NCBI GenBank assembly: GCA_937989585.1
Contig: CALKRW010000022.1
Coordinates: 1 to 52,334, forward strand
Length of the DNA: 52,334 nucleotides
Direction: 5' to 3'
From: an uncultured Porphyromonadaceae bacterium
GTDB taxonomy: Bacteria > Bacteroidota > Bacteroidia > Bacteroidales > Muribaculaceae
Positions 1-7,690 of the stretch are shown here, piece after piece (position 1 is the stretch's first letter; each line of letters opens with the position of its first letter). The notes under the pieces were generated by a model, which saw only the letters and a list, made by a program, of their open reading frames with translations, ran no database searches and was not told where the DNA came from. The position numbers and the translations under genes were made by a program.

Positions 1-434
1 CCCCCGCCGAACTCGCACATACCCCCGAAGGCGCCCCCTTCCTTCCCGCCCGTCACGAACTCGCCATCTCCGTCACACACTCGCAGACACACGCCGCAGT
101 CGCCATCGGCGCAGCAGGCGACATATTCGGAATCGACCTCGAGGCCCCGCGCCCGCAACTGCTCAGAACCGCCTCACGCTTCCTCTCCCCGCACGACATC
201 CTCGACACCACCCGACCCCGCCTCACAGCCCTTCTGCAGGCCTGGACCGCCAAGGAAGCCATATACAAAGCCCTCCGCGCCGCCTCCCTCCCCCTCGACG
301 CCATACGCCTCAACATCCCCGCACGGCAGGCCACAGTTACAGCCAATCCCCTTCCTGCCACCTTCACCCTGACCTTCCGCCCCGCCCCCGACTCACAACT
401 CCTGGCCATCGCCCACCAAGCCCCAAACCCCTGA
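1..434 (+). CDS. 4'-phosphopantetheinyl transferase, C-terminal part
   Basis: The frame is open from the window edge and stops at 432-434; the start lies outside the window. The protein would move the phosphopantetheine arm of CoA onto carrier proteins. The visible part carries the family signatures in order: a stretch reading ISVTHS near residue 23, then GIDLE (the metal-binding acidic residue), then WTAKEAIYKAL (the WxxKEA motif). These belong to the Sfp/AcpS-like superfamily fold. Roughly 140 residues are visible, so perhaps a third or more of the usual length is missing. Codon use is strongly GC-rich, like the core genes. Which subfamily (Sfp or EntD type) cannot be told from this part. 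Confidence 0.85.
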   Translation, partial: PAELAHTPEGAPFLPARHELAISVTHSQTHAAVAIGAAGDIFGIDLEAPRPQLLRTASRFLSPHDILDTTRPRLTALLQAWTAKEAIYKALRAASLPLDAIRLNIPARQATVTANPLPATFTLTFRPAPDSQLLAIAHQAPNP

Positions 435-599
435 CACCCCCCTCCTCACACCATCTCGCACCACCTCACACATCCTCGTACATTCTCGTACATCCCAATT
501 CCTCCCATCTCTTCCACTCCGCGATTACATCCCTCCACGCGCCTCCAACCTGCGAAATCCCTAATTCCCCGCGCTAATTTCAAAAAACTTTCCCGAAAA
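435..599. other. intergenic, C-rich, no gene seen
   Basis: Between the transferase stop and the tRNA promoter lies C-rich sequence with repeated short words (ctcgtacat, cctcaca). I see no open frame with family features and no clear terminator hairpin. Confidence 0.5.
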
Positions 600-631
600 T
601 TTGCACAATTCAAAAAAAACTCCTACCTTTG
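600..631 (+). promoter_or_regulatory. Bacteroidetes-type promoter of tRNA-Phe
   Basis: TTTG at 600-603, a 20-bp spacer and TACCTTTG at 624-631 match the known Bacteroides consensus (TTTG, 19-21 bp, TAnnTTTG) exactly. The tRNA begins about 80 bp downstream, leaving a short 5' leader to be processed. Confidence 0.85.
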
Positions 632-711
632 CATCGCAAAACCGAGGGCATCACCACAAGCGTCCCGACAGCCATAGTTGAGACACGCTCCGAAGCCCTG
701 AGGTTGCAGAT

Positions 712-784
712 GGTGCCATAGCTCAGTTGGTAGAGCAAAGGACTGAAAATCCTTGTGTCACTGGTTCGATTCCCGTTGGCACCA
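712..784 (+). tRNA. tRNA-Phe (GAA)
   Basis: A 73-nt cloverleaf. The acceptor arm GGTGCCA (712-718) pairs with TGGCACC (777-783), with A as discriminator. The D-arm has the usual GCTCAGTTGGTAGAGC form, the anticodon stem AAGGA/TCCTT holds the loop CTGAAAA with anticodon GAA at 745-747, and the T-arm contains GGTTCGATTCC. CCA is not encoded. Confidence 0.97.
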
Positions 785-790
785 CCCCCA

Positions 791-826
791 AGACCGCTAA
801 TTCACATCGAGTTAGCGGTCTTTATT
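791..826 (+). terminator. terminator after tRNA-Phe
   Basis: AGACCGCTAA (791-800) pairs with TTAGCGGTCT (812-821), followed by TTATTT. The stem is perfect over 10 bp and sits 7 nt after the tRNA. Confidence 0.85.
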
Positions 827-883
827 TCATCTACACCCCCTCGGGTCACCACGCTTAACCGTTAGAATCTCATAATAATTTCA

Positions 884-891
884 TAACTTTG
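884..891 (+). promoter_or_regulatory. -7 box ahead of structured leader
   Basis: TAACTTTG at 884-891 fits TAnnTTTG. The upstream element is weaker (TTAG at 862-865, 18-bp spacer). Transcription from here would produce a roughly 240-nt leader ahead of the gene at 1141, including the paired element at 955-1072. Confidence 0.5.
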
Positions 892-954
892 TGGTGGGCT
901 TGACATAAGTCTGCCCATGACATCTTAGAAATAAGGAGCGGTATGCTCTCTTGT

Positions 955-1072
955 AAGTCGAGAACGTAGGAAATTCAAGACACAGCACAAGGATAGCATA
1001 GCGGTTCTCGCGCATACGGCGTGGACTGATATACTACATTCGTGCATTTAGGTTTCCTACGACCTTCGACTT
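955..1072 (+). ncRNA. candidate structured RNA or leader
   Basis: Two outer helices close this element. AAGTCGA (955-961) pairs with TCGACTT (1066-1072), and CGTAGGAAA (965-973) pairs with TTTCCTACG (1053-1061), with a small internal loop between them. The 79-nt interior contains further short self-complementary words (gcggttctcgcgc). It lies downstream of a TAnnTTTG box and upstream of the 1141 gene, so it could be a 5' leader or a separate small RNA. I cannot name the family. Confidence 0.5.
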
Positions 1073-1140
1073 AGAATGTTGCATTGGTAGTCCGCGCTTC
1101 TGCATTTAATAATCCGCCCGGTAAGGACTGCTGGGTAAAA

Positions 1141-1830
1141 ATGAAAACAATGGAAATGAAATTTTGTCAGAGCTGCGGAATGCCGCTCAGAAGTGAAATA
1201 CTCGGCACGAATGCCGATGGATCTCCAAACGAAGACTACTGCATCTACTGTTACAAGGACGGCAAGTTCACACAGGATATGACCATGGAGCAGATGATCG
1301 ACCACTGCGCCCAGTTTACGGAGGAAATCAACAAGCAATCGGGTCAGAACCTGACTAAAGAGCAGGCAAAGGAAATGATGCGTCAGTTCTTCCCACACCT
1401 CAAACGCTGGAGACAATATAGCGATTCTGACCTGATAAACAAAGCCGAGTCCCTTCTTTCGGAATGTACTACTGTAACCATTGCTTCTGTCAATAGCGAT
1501 GGCTTTCCTCGGCCCGTGCCTATGGCGAAAGGCGAGACGCAAGGCTGCGGCATAGTATGGATGGCAACGGGCGCAGACTCTGTGAAGGTTGTAGATTTCG
1601 AACGTAATCCAAAAGCCGGGTTATGCTACGATAAAGGCGGTTCAAGCGTCTGTCTGCGTGGCATTGTGGAGATTATTGACGATGACGATGTCCGGAGGGA
1701 GAAATGGCAGGATTGGTATATAAATCATTTCCCGGGTGGGCCTACTGACCCGAACTATGTGCTGCTTCGCTTCGTCGGGACGGAAGCTACTATCTGGATT
1801 GACCATGAATTTGCTCATATTCAAATATAA
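1141..1830 (+). CDS. zinc-ribbon / pyridoxamine 5'-phosphate oxidase-like protein
   Basis: About 229 residues. The N-terminal 40 or so residues hold a small zinc ribbon (CQSCGMPL, then CIYCYKDGKF), as in putative zinc-ribbon domain proteins, followed by a helical stretch (FTQDMTMEQMIDHC). The C-terminal half from about residue 95 is a split-barrel PNPOx-like domain (TVTIASVNSDGFPRPVPM) ending in VGTEATIWID. Such proteins are usually annotated as flavin-binding or general-stress proteins; the substrate is unknown. The ATG at 1141 (MKTMEMKFC) is preferred over an in-frame upstream ATG at 1084 because the extra residues would fall in the leader and resemble no domain. It is followed at 17 bp by the DUF3795 gene, probably in one operon. 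Confidence 0.8.
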   Translation: MKTMEMKFCQSCGMPLRSEILGTNADGSPNEDYCIYCYKDGKFTQDMTMEQMIDHCAQFTEEINKQSGQNLTKEQAKEMMRQFFPHLKRWRQYSDSDLINKAESLLSECTTVTIASVNSDGFPRPVPMAKGETQGCGIVWMATGADSVKVVDFERNPKAGLCYDKGGSSVCLRGIVEIIDDDDVRREKWQDWYINHFPGGPTDPNYVLLRFVGTEATIWIDHEFAHIQI

Positions 1831-1846
1831 ATTATAAATTCTTGCC

Positions 1847-2191
1847 ATGAAGGAAATCGAGGCAAACAAAGAACTCATAGCGGCGTGCGGCCTATACTGC
1901 GGCGCGTGCCGTAGGTATCTGTCGGATAAATGCCCTGGTTGCCATGGGAATGAGAAGGCGGCTTGGTGCAAGATTAGGGCTTGTGTCAGAAGTCATGGCT
2001 TTCACACCTGTGCCGAATGTCCTAAGAATGTAACTGAGTGTAAGATATATACCAATCTCATAGGAAAGATATTCGCCTTCCTTTTCAGATCAGACCGTCC
2101 GGCTTGCATCCGCTATATCCGCGAGCACGGTGAGCAGGCTTTCGCCGAGGAAATGACGAAACGTAAATGTCAGACAATTAAACGGAAATAA
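1847..2191 (+). CDS. DUF3795 cysteine-rich protein
   Basis: 114 residues with the DUF3795 pattern: CGLYCGACRRY near the N-terminus, CPGCHG, WCKIRACV, then CAECP. The many paired cysteines suggest metal binding, probably zinc, but the function of the family is not known. It starts 17 bp after the PNPOx gene and ends 4 bp before the YciI-like gene, so the three are likely co-transcribed. The C-terminus is lysine- and arginine-rich (MTKRKCQTIKRK). Confidence 0.85.
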   Translation: MKEIEANKELIAACGLYCGACRRYLSDKCPGCHGNEKAAWCKIRACVRSHGFHTCAECPKNVTECKIYTNLIGKIFAFLFRSDRPACIRYIREHGEQAFAEEMTKRKCQTIKRK

Positions 2192-2195
2192 AACC

Positions 2196-2483
2196 ATGTT
2201 TATAGCAATTCTAACATATAAGAAACCGCTGGGCGAGGTTGACCGCTTCCTTCAGGCGCATCGCGAATATCTTGCGGAGCATTATGCCGTTGGCGATTTC
2301 ATCGCCTCAGGGCCACAGACACCGCGTGTGGGCGGAGTGATTATGATTAAGGCAGAAAACCGCACGGCAGTGGATGCCATCATTGCCCAAGACCCGTTCA
2401 ACATCAACGGCATCGCAGATTATCAGATTGTGGAGTTTACTCCGACAATGTTCTGCAGTGATACTCTCAAAGATGTCTTCTGA
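2196..2483 (+). CDS. YciI family protein
   Basis: 95 residues matching the YCII-related ferredoxin-like fold: an N-terminal strand (FIAILTYKKPLGEVDRFL), the conserved histidine region (AHREYLAEHY), GDFIASGPQTPRVGG, and DPFNINGIADYQIVEF near the C-terminus. Members are small putative enzymes or antibiotic-biosynthesis-type proteins with no agreed reaction. The gene lies 4 bp after the DUF3795 gene, a tight operon arrangement, and 2 bp before the broken tautomerase start, which was likely the next gene of the same operon. Confidence 0.85.
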   Translation: MFIAILTYKKPLGEVDRFLQAHREYLAEHYAVGDFIASGPQTPRVGGVIMIKAENRTAVDAIIAQDPFNINGIADYQIVEFTPTMFCSDTLKDVF

Positions 2484-2485
2484 TT

Positions 2486-2721
2486 ATGCCCTGCATATCA
2501 ATCGAAAGCGGACGGTTGTCCGCTGAACAGAAAAAAACAGCTGATTGAGCGGCTGACAGCCACTGTCTCCGAGATTCTTTGCAGAGCAAAATCGCTTCGC
2601 GTGTTCCCATATTACTGAGCAGTTCTTCACCGTCACCACCAAGGAGTTGCCGGACGAGAACTTCGGTATTGGCGGCAAGTCAATCGACGAGATCAAACGC
2701 AACCACAAACCAAGAAAGTAA
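2486..2721 (+). pseudogene. tautomerase (4-oxalocrotonate tautomerase-like), frameshifted
   Basis: The ATG at 2486 opens MPCISIESGRLSAEQKK, with the N-terminal catalytic proline of the tautomerase superfamily. The frame then breaks at a run of seven A (2531-2537). With six A it would continue KKQLIERLTATVSEIL. A second shift lies near 2600-2615, after which another frame reads ITEQFFTVTTKELPDENFG followed by GGKSIDEIKR and a TAA at 2719-2721, which is the family's usual C-terminus. Both halves are well preserved, so the inactivation looks recent. It directly follows the YciI-like gene. Confidence 0.8.
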
Positions 2722-2806
2722 TCGGTATAAATGGAAGTTAACGCAAGGACGGCAACACGGCCATACCGATGCTACGCTATGGTCGCTAAATTTGCCATGT
2801 TGTTTT

Positions 2807-4060
2807 TTACCAGTTTAAAAGTTCTGGATTGAGCAGGAAGTCTATCAGGCCAATTGTAACGATACCTTCCTCGTTACGTTTGGGTTTAATGTAGTCTTTA
2901 ACGATAATGATTTTTTTGAAAGAATCATTGATATTAAGCAGAGAGGCGGATTCCTGCCGCTCCTTGGCATCCGTAGGCATTATGAATGCAGATTGGATAT
3001 AGTAGCGTTGACTTCCTTGATTAGCCACGAAATCTACCTCATATTGCTTACGGATGGTCTTTCCATCCTTGTCTGTTGTTCTATGTTCTACCATGCCGAC
3101 ATCAACTTGAAAGCCACGTATTTTTAATTCATTATAAATGACATTCTCCATAATGTGGTTTTCTTCTTGTTGCCTGAAGTCAAGTATCGCATTCCTCACC
3201 CCCACATCCGTGAAATAATATTTTGACAAGGTGTTTATGTATTTCTTGCCCTTGATGTCATAACGGATAGCCTTTTCTGTTAAAAATGACTCACAAAGGT
3301 ATGTCAGATAATTATCAATAGTCTTATTTGACAGCGATATGTTCTTAAGGCTCTTGAAGGTATTCGCCAACTTATTTGGATTGGTTGGGGATCCAATCGC
3401 AGAAGCAATTATCTGAATCAACTCCTTCAATTCAGATTCGCCTTTAATCTTATACCTTTCGACTATATCATTGATATAAACTGTTGAGTATAATCTTTTA
3501 ATATAGTCGATTTTCTTCTTTGGTGTTTCTAATGTCAATACATGGGGAAGTCCTCCGTATGTGTAATAATCAGTCCATGCTTCAATTGGATGTCTACTAT
3601 CCACTGACATAAATTCACGGAAAGAGAGCGGGTATACATGAATCTGATCGCCTCGACCTCTGAACTCTGTGATTATATCGGTGGACAAGAATCTGGAGTT
3701 ACTCCCGGTGACGTACACATCGGCATTCTCTATTTTAAGGTAACTGTTAAGCACATCTTCAAACTCTGGCACATGCTGAACTTCATCAAGAAGTATGTAA
3801 TACATCTTGTCATCGACCATCTTAGTGTCGATGTGAGCAAGCAACGCATCCGGATCACGAAGGGGTGCATTTCGCCTATCCTCTAAATCAACTTTAATGA
3901 TATGGTCATCAGGTATTCCCTGCTCTTTAAGATAGTCACTGAATAAGTGGAACAATAGGTATGATTTACCGGATCGTCTTAACCCGGTAACAACCTTGAT
4001 AAGCCCGTTATGCTGGCTGGCAATGAGCTGATTGAGATAATAGTCGCGTTTAATAATCAT
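2807..4060 (-). CDS. AAA ATPase, AAA_14/DUF4143 type (ATPase a)
   Basis: 417 residues. The N-terminal half is a P-loop domain with Walker A GLRRSGKS (residues 26-33) and Walker B YILLDEVQHV, then the sensor-like VTGSNS. The second half is the DUF4143 region (VYINDIVERY, winged-helix-like part, TLSKYYFTDVGVRNAIL), ending in a PD-(D/E)xK-like fold. In this copy the nuclease-like motif is degenerate: the aspartate of VDFVAN is present, but the usual ExK is replaced by IQSA, so nuclease activity is unlikely. The biological role of the family is not established. It stands alone, convergent with the broken tautomerase gene, and has two operator-like dyads over and upstream of its promoter. Confidence 0.9.
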   Translation of the reverse strand: MIIKRDYYLNQLIASQHNGLIKVVTGLRRSGKSYLLFHLFSDYLKEQGIPDDHIIKVDLEDRRNAPLRDPDALLAHIDTKMVDDKMYYILLDEVQHVPEFEDVLNSYLKIENADVYVTGSNSRFLSTDIITEFRGRGDQIHVYPLSFREFMSVDSRHPIEAWTDYYTYGGLPHVLTLETPKKKIDYIKRLYSTVYINDIVERYKIKGESELKELIQIIASAIGSPTNPNKLANTFKSLKNISLSNKTIDNYLTYLCESFLTEKAIRYDIKGKKYINTLSKYYFTDVGVRNAILDFRQQEENHIMENVIYNELKIRGFQVDVGMVEHRTTDKDGKTIRKQYEVDFVANQGSQRYYIQSAFIMPTDAKERQESASLLNINDSFKKIIIVKDYIKPKRNEEGIVTIGLIDFLLNPELLNW

Positions 4061-4065
4061 AATCT

Positions 4066-4103
4066 ACTCCAAAAAAGTGACATTTATGTCAGTTATTTGG
4101 AAT
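4066..4103. promoter_or_regulatory. dyad operator 1 of ATPase a
   Basis: Two 18-bp arms (4066-4083 and 4086-4103) separated by TT, with 15 of 18 positions complementary. The core reads CCAAAAAAGTGACAT. It begins 6 bp upstream of the ATPase start codon and overlaps the expected transcription start. Confidence 0.7.
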
Positions 4104-4104
4104 A

Positions 4105-4136
4105 CAAATATAGGCTTTTATTTTGAAATGGGCAAT
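4105..4136 (-). promoter_or_regulatory. promoter of ATPase a
   Basis: On the minus strand TATATTTG (4105-4112) is a full TAnnTTTG match, with ATTG (4133-4136) 20 bp upstream as the -33 element. The box lies between the two dyads. Confidence 0.7.
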
Positions 4137-4142
4137 ACTGCT

Positions 4143-4180
4143 ACTCCAAAAAAGTGACATTTATGTCTGTTTTTTGGAAT
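4143..4180. promoter_or_regulatory. dyad operator 2 of ATPase a
   Basis: Same layout as the dyad at 4066-4103: 18-bp arms (4143-4160, 4163-4180), TT centre, 15 of 18 paired. The left arms and centre are identical (a 27-bp identical block, 4064-4090 and 4141-4167). The centres are 77 bp apart. Confidence 0.7.
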
Positions 4181-4192
4181 GACATTGCTGTT

Positions 4193-4330
4193 TTACCACA
4201 TATCATTCTCTTTCTTCGACATGGCGGCGATTTCATCGGCTATTTCCTCAGAGGATAGCTTGATGTAGTCCATGAAAGTCTTTTGTGTCTTGTGGCCGCT
4301 AACGTGCATCGACTGGACTTTAAAATATTC
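4193..4330 (-). pseudogene. tyrosine recombinase, C-terminal remnant
   Basis: The minus strand reads 45 codons and a stop. It contains SGHKTQKTFMDYIKLSSEE, which carries the conserved box-III histidine (GH) and the nucleophilic tyrosine (Y at the centre of MDYIK) of phage-type integrases, then a helical tail ending NDMW. The upstream RHR parts of the catalytic domain and the N-terminal domain are absent; sequence beyond 4330 does not continue the frame. It is probably the scar of an integrated element in the patch that begins at tRNA-Phe. Confidence 0.75.
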
Positions 4331-4370
4331 CGGACAGGAATATATCAGTGATATCCCTGTGTCCAAATAA

Positions 4371-4402
4371 AAAAGAGAGTTGCATTGCTGTAACTCTCTT
4401 TT
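4371..4402 (-). terminator. terminator, probably of the 4554 lipoprotein gene
   Basis: AAAAGAGAGTT (4371-4381) pairs with AACTCTCTTTT (4392-4402). T-runs flank both sides, so it could work in either direction. The only gene reading toward it is the minus-strand lipoprotein that ends at 4554. No gene is seen in 4403-4553. Confidence 0.7.
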
Positions 4403-4553
4403 TTCCTTTTACCCTGAAAAGCGTGACTGTGGCAGATCCTGCGGGCTGTATTCATCATGTTCGGGGGCAGGTCTTCGGTTCATTGCTTTCAGCGACATGT
4501 CGCACAATTCCCGGGAATGATGTCTGCCAGGGTGATAATCAGATACCCGCAAA

Positions 4554-5249
4554 TCAGTTAAGCGAGCGCGAGGTGTAGGGCGCCTTGTCTGTTTCGACGG
4601 TCAGGCGTACTGACTGCACGCCGGCCAGACTGTCGTCCACGACGAAGTTGCGGCAGAAGTCAATCGGTGTGCCGGCTTTTACGACAGCCTTCTTTCCGTC
4701 GTTGGTCGCCTCGAGGGTGCCGATGTCGTTCATGTGCTTCACCACTTTGCCGTCCTTGTCGAGGAAGTCGAGTGCAACGGGCATCTTTACGCTTACCACG
4801 ACCTCGCTGCCGCTGAGCAGTGTCTCGCCCTCGAGATCAGACGGGTCGGCGTTCAGGGTCAGGTCGGAGGCGCATGTGACGTCGCCGGCGAGACTGAACA
4901 CCGGGCGGTACTTGTTCATCGACTCGAACACGAGTGTCACCGGCTTGTTGATTTTCAGTCGGCTGTCATCCACACTGCAGGGGATTTCTTTGCCGTTGAG
5001 TTCCTTTGCGGCTTTCTCAACATCGGAGGTGGTCTTCTCTCTGAGTTCCGCCGCTTCTTTTTCTTTCTTCTCGTAGTTGCCGCCGTCTATGCCGGCCGTG
5101 AGTTTTTCTGACTCCTGCTCATACGATGCGATGGTCCCGGGAATGCCGCCGAAGCAGTCATCGGAGGACGAGCTTGACGACGAGCCGCACGACGTGAGGG
5201 CGGCGATGGCAAACAGGCTTAGGCCTGTGACAAATGAATTGATTTTCAT
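4554..5249 (-). CDS. putative lipoprotein, unknown function
   Basis: 231 residues from the ATG at 5249 (MKINSFVTGLSLFAIAALTSCGSSSS). This is a signal peptide with a lipobox ending at the cysteine of LTSC, then a serine run. Residues about 45-90 (YEQESEKLTAGIDGGNYEKKEKEAAELREK) look helical and charged, possibly a short coiled coil. The rest has alternating beta-type sequence with two cysteines (EIPCSVDD, DVTCASD). I do not recognise a family. The start at 5249 is chosen over an upstream ATG at 5279 because only this start places the signal peptide at the N-terminus. It is divergent from rlmN and has its own promoter. Confidence 0.75.
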   Translation of the reverse strand: MKINSFVTGLSLFAIAALTSCGSSSSSSSDDCFGGIPGTIASYEQESEKLTAGIDGGNYEKKEKEAAELREKTTSDVEKAAKELNGKEIPCSVDDSRLKINKPVTLVFESMNKYRPVFSLAGDVTCASDLTLNADPSDLEGETLLSGSEVVVSVKMPVALDFLDKDGKVVKHMNDIGTLEATNDGKKAVVKAGTPIDFCRNFVVDDSLAGVQSVRLTVETDKAPYTSRSLN

Positions 5250-5276
5250 ATGACTGTGGTTTTTGATTTCAACATA

Positions 5277-5307
5277 CAAAATTACACTCGTTATAAACGT
5301 GCGTCAA
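5277..5307 (-). promoter_or_regulatory. promoter of the 4554 lipoprotein gene
   Basis: On the minus strand TAATTTTG (5277-5284) is a TAnnTTTG match, with TTGA (5304-5307) 19 bp upstream. Confidence 0.6.
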
Positions 5308-5393
5308 TTACGGGAATCCGTATTTTTTGACGTGAATAGGCCGGGGATGCGGGCGTGGATGCACGCCGTGGGGGTGGATTGAGAAAAAAGTTG

Positions 5394-5401
5394 TAAATTT
5401 G
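5394..5401 (+). promoter_or_regulatory. -7 box 4 nt from the rlmN start
   Basis: TAAATTTG ends four bases before the ATG at 5406, so a transcript from it would have almost no leader. No good -33 element is visible, which lowers confidence. Confidence 0.5.
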
Positions 5402-5405
5402 TGGC

Positions 5406-6512
5406 ATGAAAATGCCTGAACAGAATAATTCACATACTTTGGCCGGTTCAGACGCGGGAGAGAGGATTCCCCTTCTGGGGATGAATCCCGACGACCTGAA
5501 GGCCGTGGCCGCGGAAAACGGGCTGAAGCCTTTCCAGGCGCGGCAGATTGCGCGCTGGCTCTATGTGGCACGCGTTACGGACATCGCCGACATGACCGAC
5601 CTGTCGAAAGAGGCGCGCCGGCGCCTCGCCCTCCGGTACACCGTGGGACGCGAACAGCCCAAGGCGGCGGCCCGCAGCAAGGACGGCACCGTCAAGTACC
5701 TCTTCGAGGGCCAGGGCGGCCGCGACGTCGAGGCCGTCTACATCCCCGACCGCGACCGCGCGACGCTGTGCATTTCCTCGCAGGCCGGCTGCAAGATGGG
5801 ATGCCGCTTCTGCATGACCGGACGCCAGGGATTCCATGGCAGCCTGACAGCCGCACAGATCATCAACCAGGTCCTCTCGGTCGAAAATTCCGAATCGCTC
5901 ACCAACATCGTGTTCATGGGCATGGGCGAGCCTACGGACAACCTCGATGCCGTGCTCCGCGCCATCGAGATTCTCACCGCGCCCTGGGGCCTGGCCTGGA
6001 GTCCGAAACGCATCACCGTGTCGACCATAGGCAACATACCCGCCCTGCGCCGTCTCATCAAAGAGACCCGCGTCCACCTCGCGCTGAGCCTCCACTCGCC
6101 ATTCGGCGCCGAGCGCGAGGGCATCATGCCTGTCGAGCGCGTGTGGCCCGTCCGCAAGGTCCTCGAGACTCTGGCCGAAGGCGACTTCGCCCACCAGCGC
6201 CGCCTCTCGCTCGAATACATCGTGTTCCGCGGCCTGAACGACGACGAGCGCCACTCGCAGGCTCTCGTCCGGATGCTTGACGATGCCGGACTGAAACGCG
6301 ACGTCCGCGTGAACCTCATTCGCTTTCACGCCATTCCCGACGCCCCGTTCCGCTCGTCGTCGGACGCCGCCATCGAGGCATTCCGCGACCGCCTGAACGA
6401 CGCCGGCGTCACAGCCACCATACGCGCCTCGCGCGGCGAGGACATCATGGCCGCCTGCGGCCAACTCGCAGGATGCGCCCGGACCGACAGAAAGGACGCG
6501 CCCGCGCAGTAA
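5406..6512 (+). CDS. rlmN: 23S rRNA (adenine-2503-C2)-methyltransferase
   Basis: 368 residues, the normal family length. It is a radical SAM enzyme that methylates C2 of A2503 in 23S rRNA (and A37 of some tRNAs in other bacteria). The [4Fe-4S] motif is C129-KMG-C133-RF-C136 (CxxxCxxC), followed by the SAM-binding GMGEP and the family stretches SPKRITVSTIGN and LSLHS. The final part contains EDIMAACGQL, where the cysteine matches the conserved methyl-transfer cysteine. Either ATG 5406 or ATG 5412 could be the start. pdxA follows at 25 bp, suggesting co-transcription. Confidence 0.95.
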   Translation: MKMPEQNNSHTLAGSDAGERIPLLGMNPDDLKAVAAENGLKPFQARQIARWLYVARVTDIADMTDLSKEARRRLALRYTVGREQPKAAARSKDGTVKYLFEGQGGRDVEAVYIPDRDRATLCISSQAGCKMGCRFCMTGRQGFHGSLTAAQIINQVLSVENSESLTNIVFMGMGEPTDNLDAVLRAIEILTAPWGLAWSPKRITVSTIGNIPALRRLIKETRVHLALSLHSPFGAEREGIMPVERVWPVRKVLETLAEGDFAHQRRLSLEYIVFRGLNDDERHSQALVRMLDDAGLKRDVRVNLIRFHAIPDAPFRSSSDAAIEAFRDRLNDAGVTATIRASRGEDIMAACGQLAGCARTDRKDAPAQ

Positions 6513-6537
6513 TCCACCCACATAACACAGCAAAACA

Positions 6538-7647
6538 ATGTCAAGACTCAAGATAGCAATCACCCAGGGCGACATCAACTCCATCTCCTACGAGGTCATC
6601 CTCAAGGCCCTCGAGGACAACCGCATACTCGAACTCTGCACTCCCGTGATCTACGGCTCGCCGAAAATCGCCAACCACTACCGCCGCATGCTCGACATGC
6701 CGCAGATTCCCATGGCACACGTTTCCTCCGCTGCCGATGCGCGCGACGGCGCCATCTCCATAGTCAGCGTTACACCCGAGGACACTCCCGTCAATCCCGG
6801 CGAAAGCACACCCGAGGCCGGGGCCGCCGCGCGCGCCGCCCTCGAGGCCGCTGTCGCCGACCTCAAGGCAGGCGACGTCGACGCGCTCGTCACCGGCCCC
6901 ATCAACAAGAACAATATCCAGAGTTCCGAATTCACCTTCGCCGGACACACCGAATACCTCGAGGCCTCGCTCGGCGAGGAAGGTCAGAAGGCTCTGATGA
7001 TACTCTGCGCCGGAACGCTACGCGTGGCGCTCGTGACCACTCACCTTCCCCTGACCGACATTCCCGCCGCCATCACTCGCGAGAGCGTCCTCGACCACAT
7101 ACGCGCGCTCAACACATCGCTGCGCCGCGACTTCGGCGTCCACGCTCCGCGCATCGCCGTGCTCTCGCTCAATCCCCACGCCGGCGACGGCGGCCTTCTG
7201 GGCAAGGAGGAGGAGGAAATCATCGCTCCGGCCATCCGCGAGGCCCGCGAGAAGCGCATCATGGCCTTCGGTCCGTACAGCGCCGACGGATTCTTCGGCA
7301 GCGAGGCATACAGGCGCTTCGACGGCGTGCTGGCCATGTACCACGACCAGGGTCTCGCGCCATTCAAGACCATAGCCATGGAAGCCGGCGTCAACTTCAC
7401 GGCCGGACTCGACTACGTGCGCACGTCCCCCGACCACGGCACCGGCTACGACATCGCCGGCAAGGGCGAGGCAGACGCCACCTCGATGCGCGAGGCCATC
7501 TACGCCGCCATCGACATCGTCCGCAACCGCGAGCGCGAGGACGCCGCCACGGCCCATCCCCTGCGCCGCCAGCACCACGACAAAGGCCCCGACGACGTAG
7601 TCCTCGACCTCACCAAAGACGACCCCACTCCCTCCGCCGCCCTCTGA
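6538..7647 (+). CDS. pdxA: 4-hydroxythreonine-4-phosphate dehydrogenase
   Basis: 369 residues. It oxidises 4-phosphohydroxy-L-threonine in the DXP-dependent pyridoxal phosphate pathway. Family landmarks in order: ITQGDINSISYEVILKAL at the N-terminus, LVTGPINKNNI, FAGHTEYLE (metal-binding histidine), LNPHAGDGG, MYHDQGLAPFKT (second metal histidine), and TSPDHGTGYDIAG near the C-terminus. The last 40 residues form a charged tail (DVVLDLTKDDPTPSAAL) longer than in the enterobacterial enzyme. It starts 25 bp after rlmN. Codon use is typical of the core genome. Confidence 0.95.
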   Translation: MSRLKIAITQGDINSISYEVILKALEDNRILELCTPVIYGSPKIANHYRRMLDMPQIPMAHVSSAADARDGAISIVSVTPEDTPVNPGESTPEAGAAARAALEAAVADLKAGDVDALVTGPINKNNIQSSEFTFAGHTEYLEASLGEEGQKALMILCAGTLRVALVTTHLPLTDIPAAITRESVLDHIRALNTSLRRDFGVHAPRIAVLSLNPHAGDGGLLGKEEEEIIAPAIREAREKRIMAFGPYSADGFFGSEAYRRFDGVLAMYHDQGLAPFKTIAMEAGVNFTAGLDYVRTSPDHGTGYDIAGKGEADATSMREAIYAAIDIVRNREREDAATAHPLRRQHHDKGPDDVVLDLTKDDPTPSAAL

Positions 7648-7690
7648 CCCACACCCATAAGTCAGCGTGCCTAAGCACAACCATTGCACT

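Noticed and set aside
712..784. Search for a duplicated tRNA-Phe 3' end marking an island border
   Set aside because: No second copy of the T-arm and acceptor sequence was found in the window.
4331..4364. Imperfect inverted repeat GGACA...TGTCC as an attachment site of the lost integrase
   Set aside because: Pairing is interrupted and no matching copy was seen near tRNA-Phe or elsewhere in the patch.
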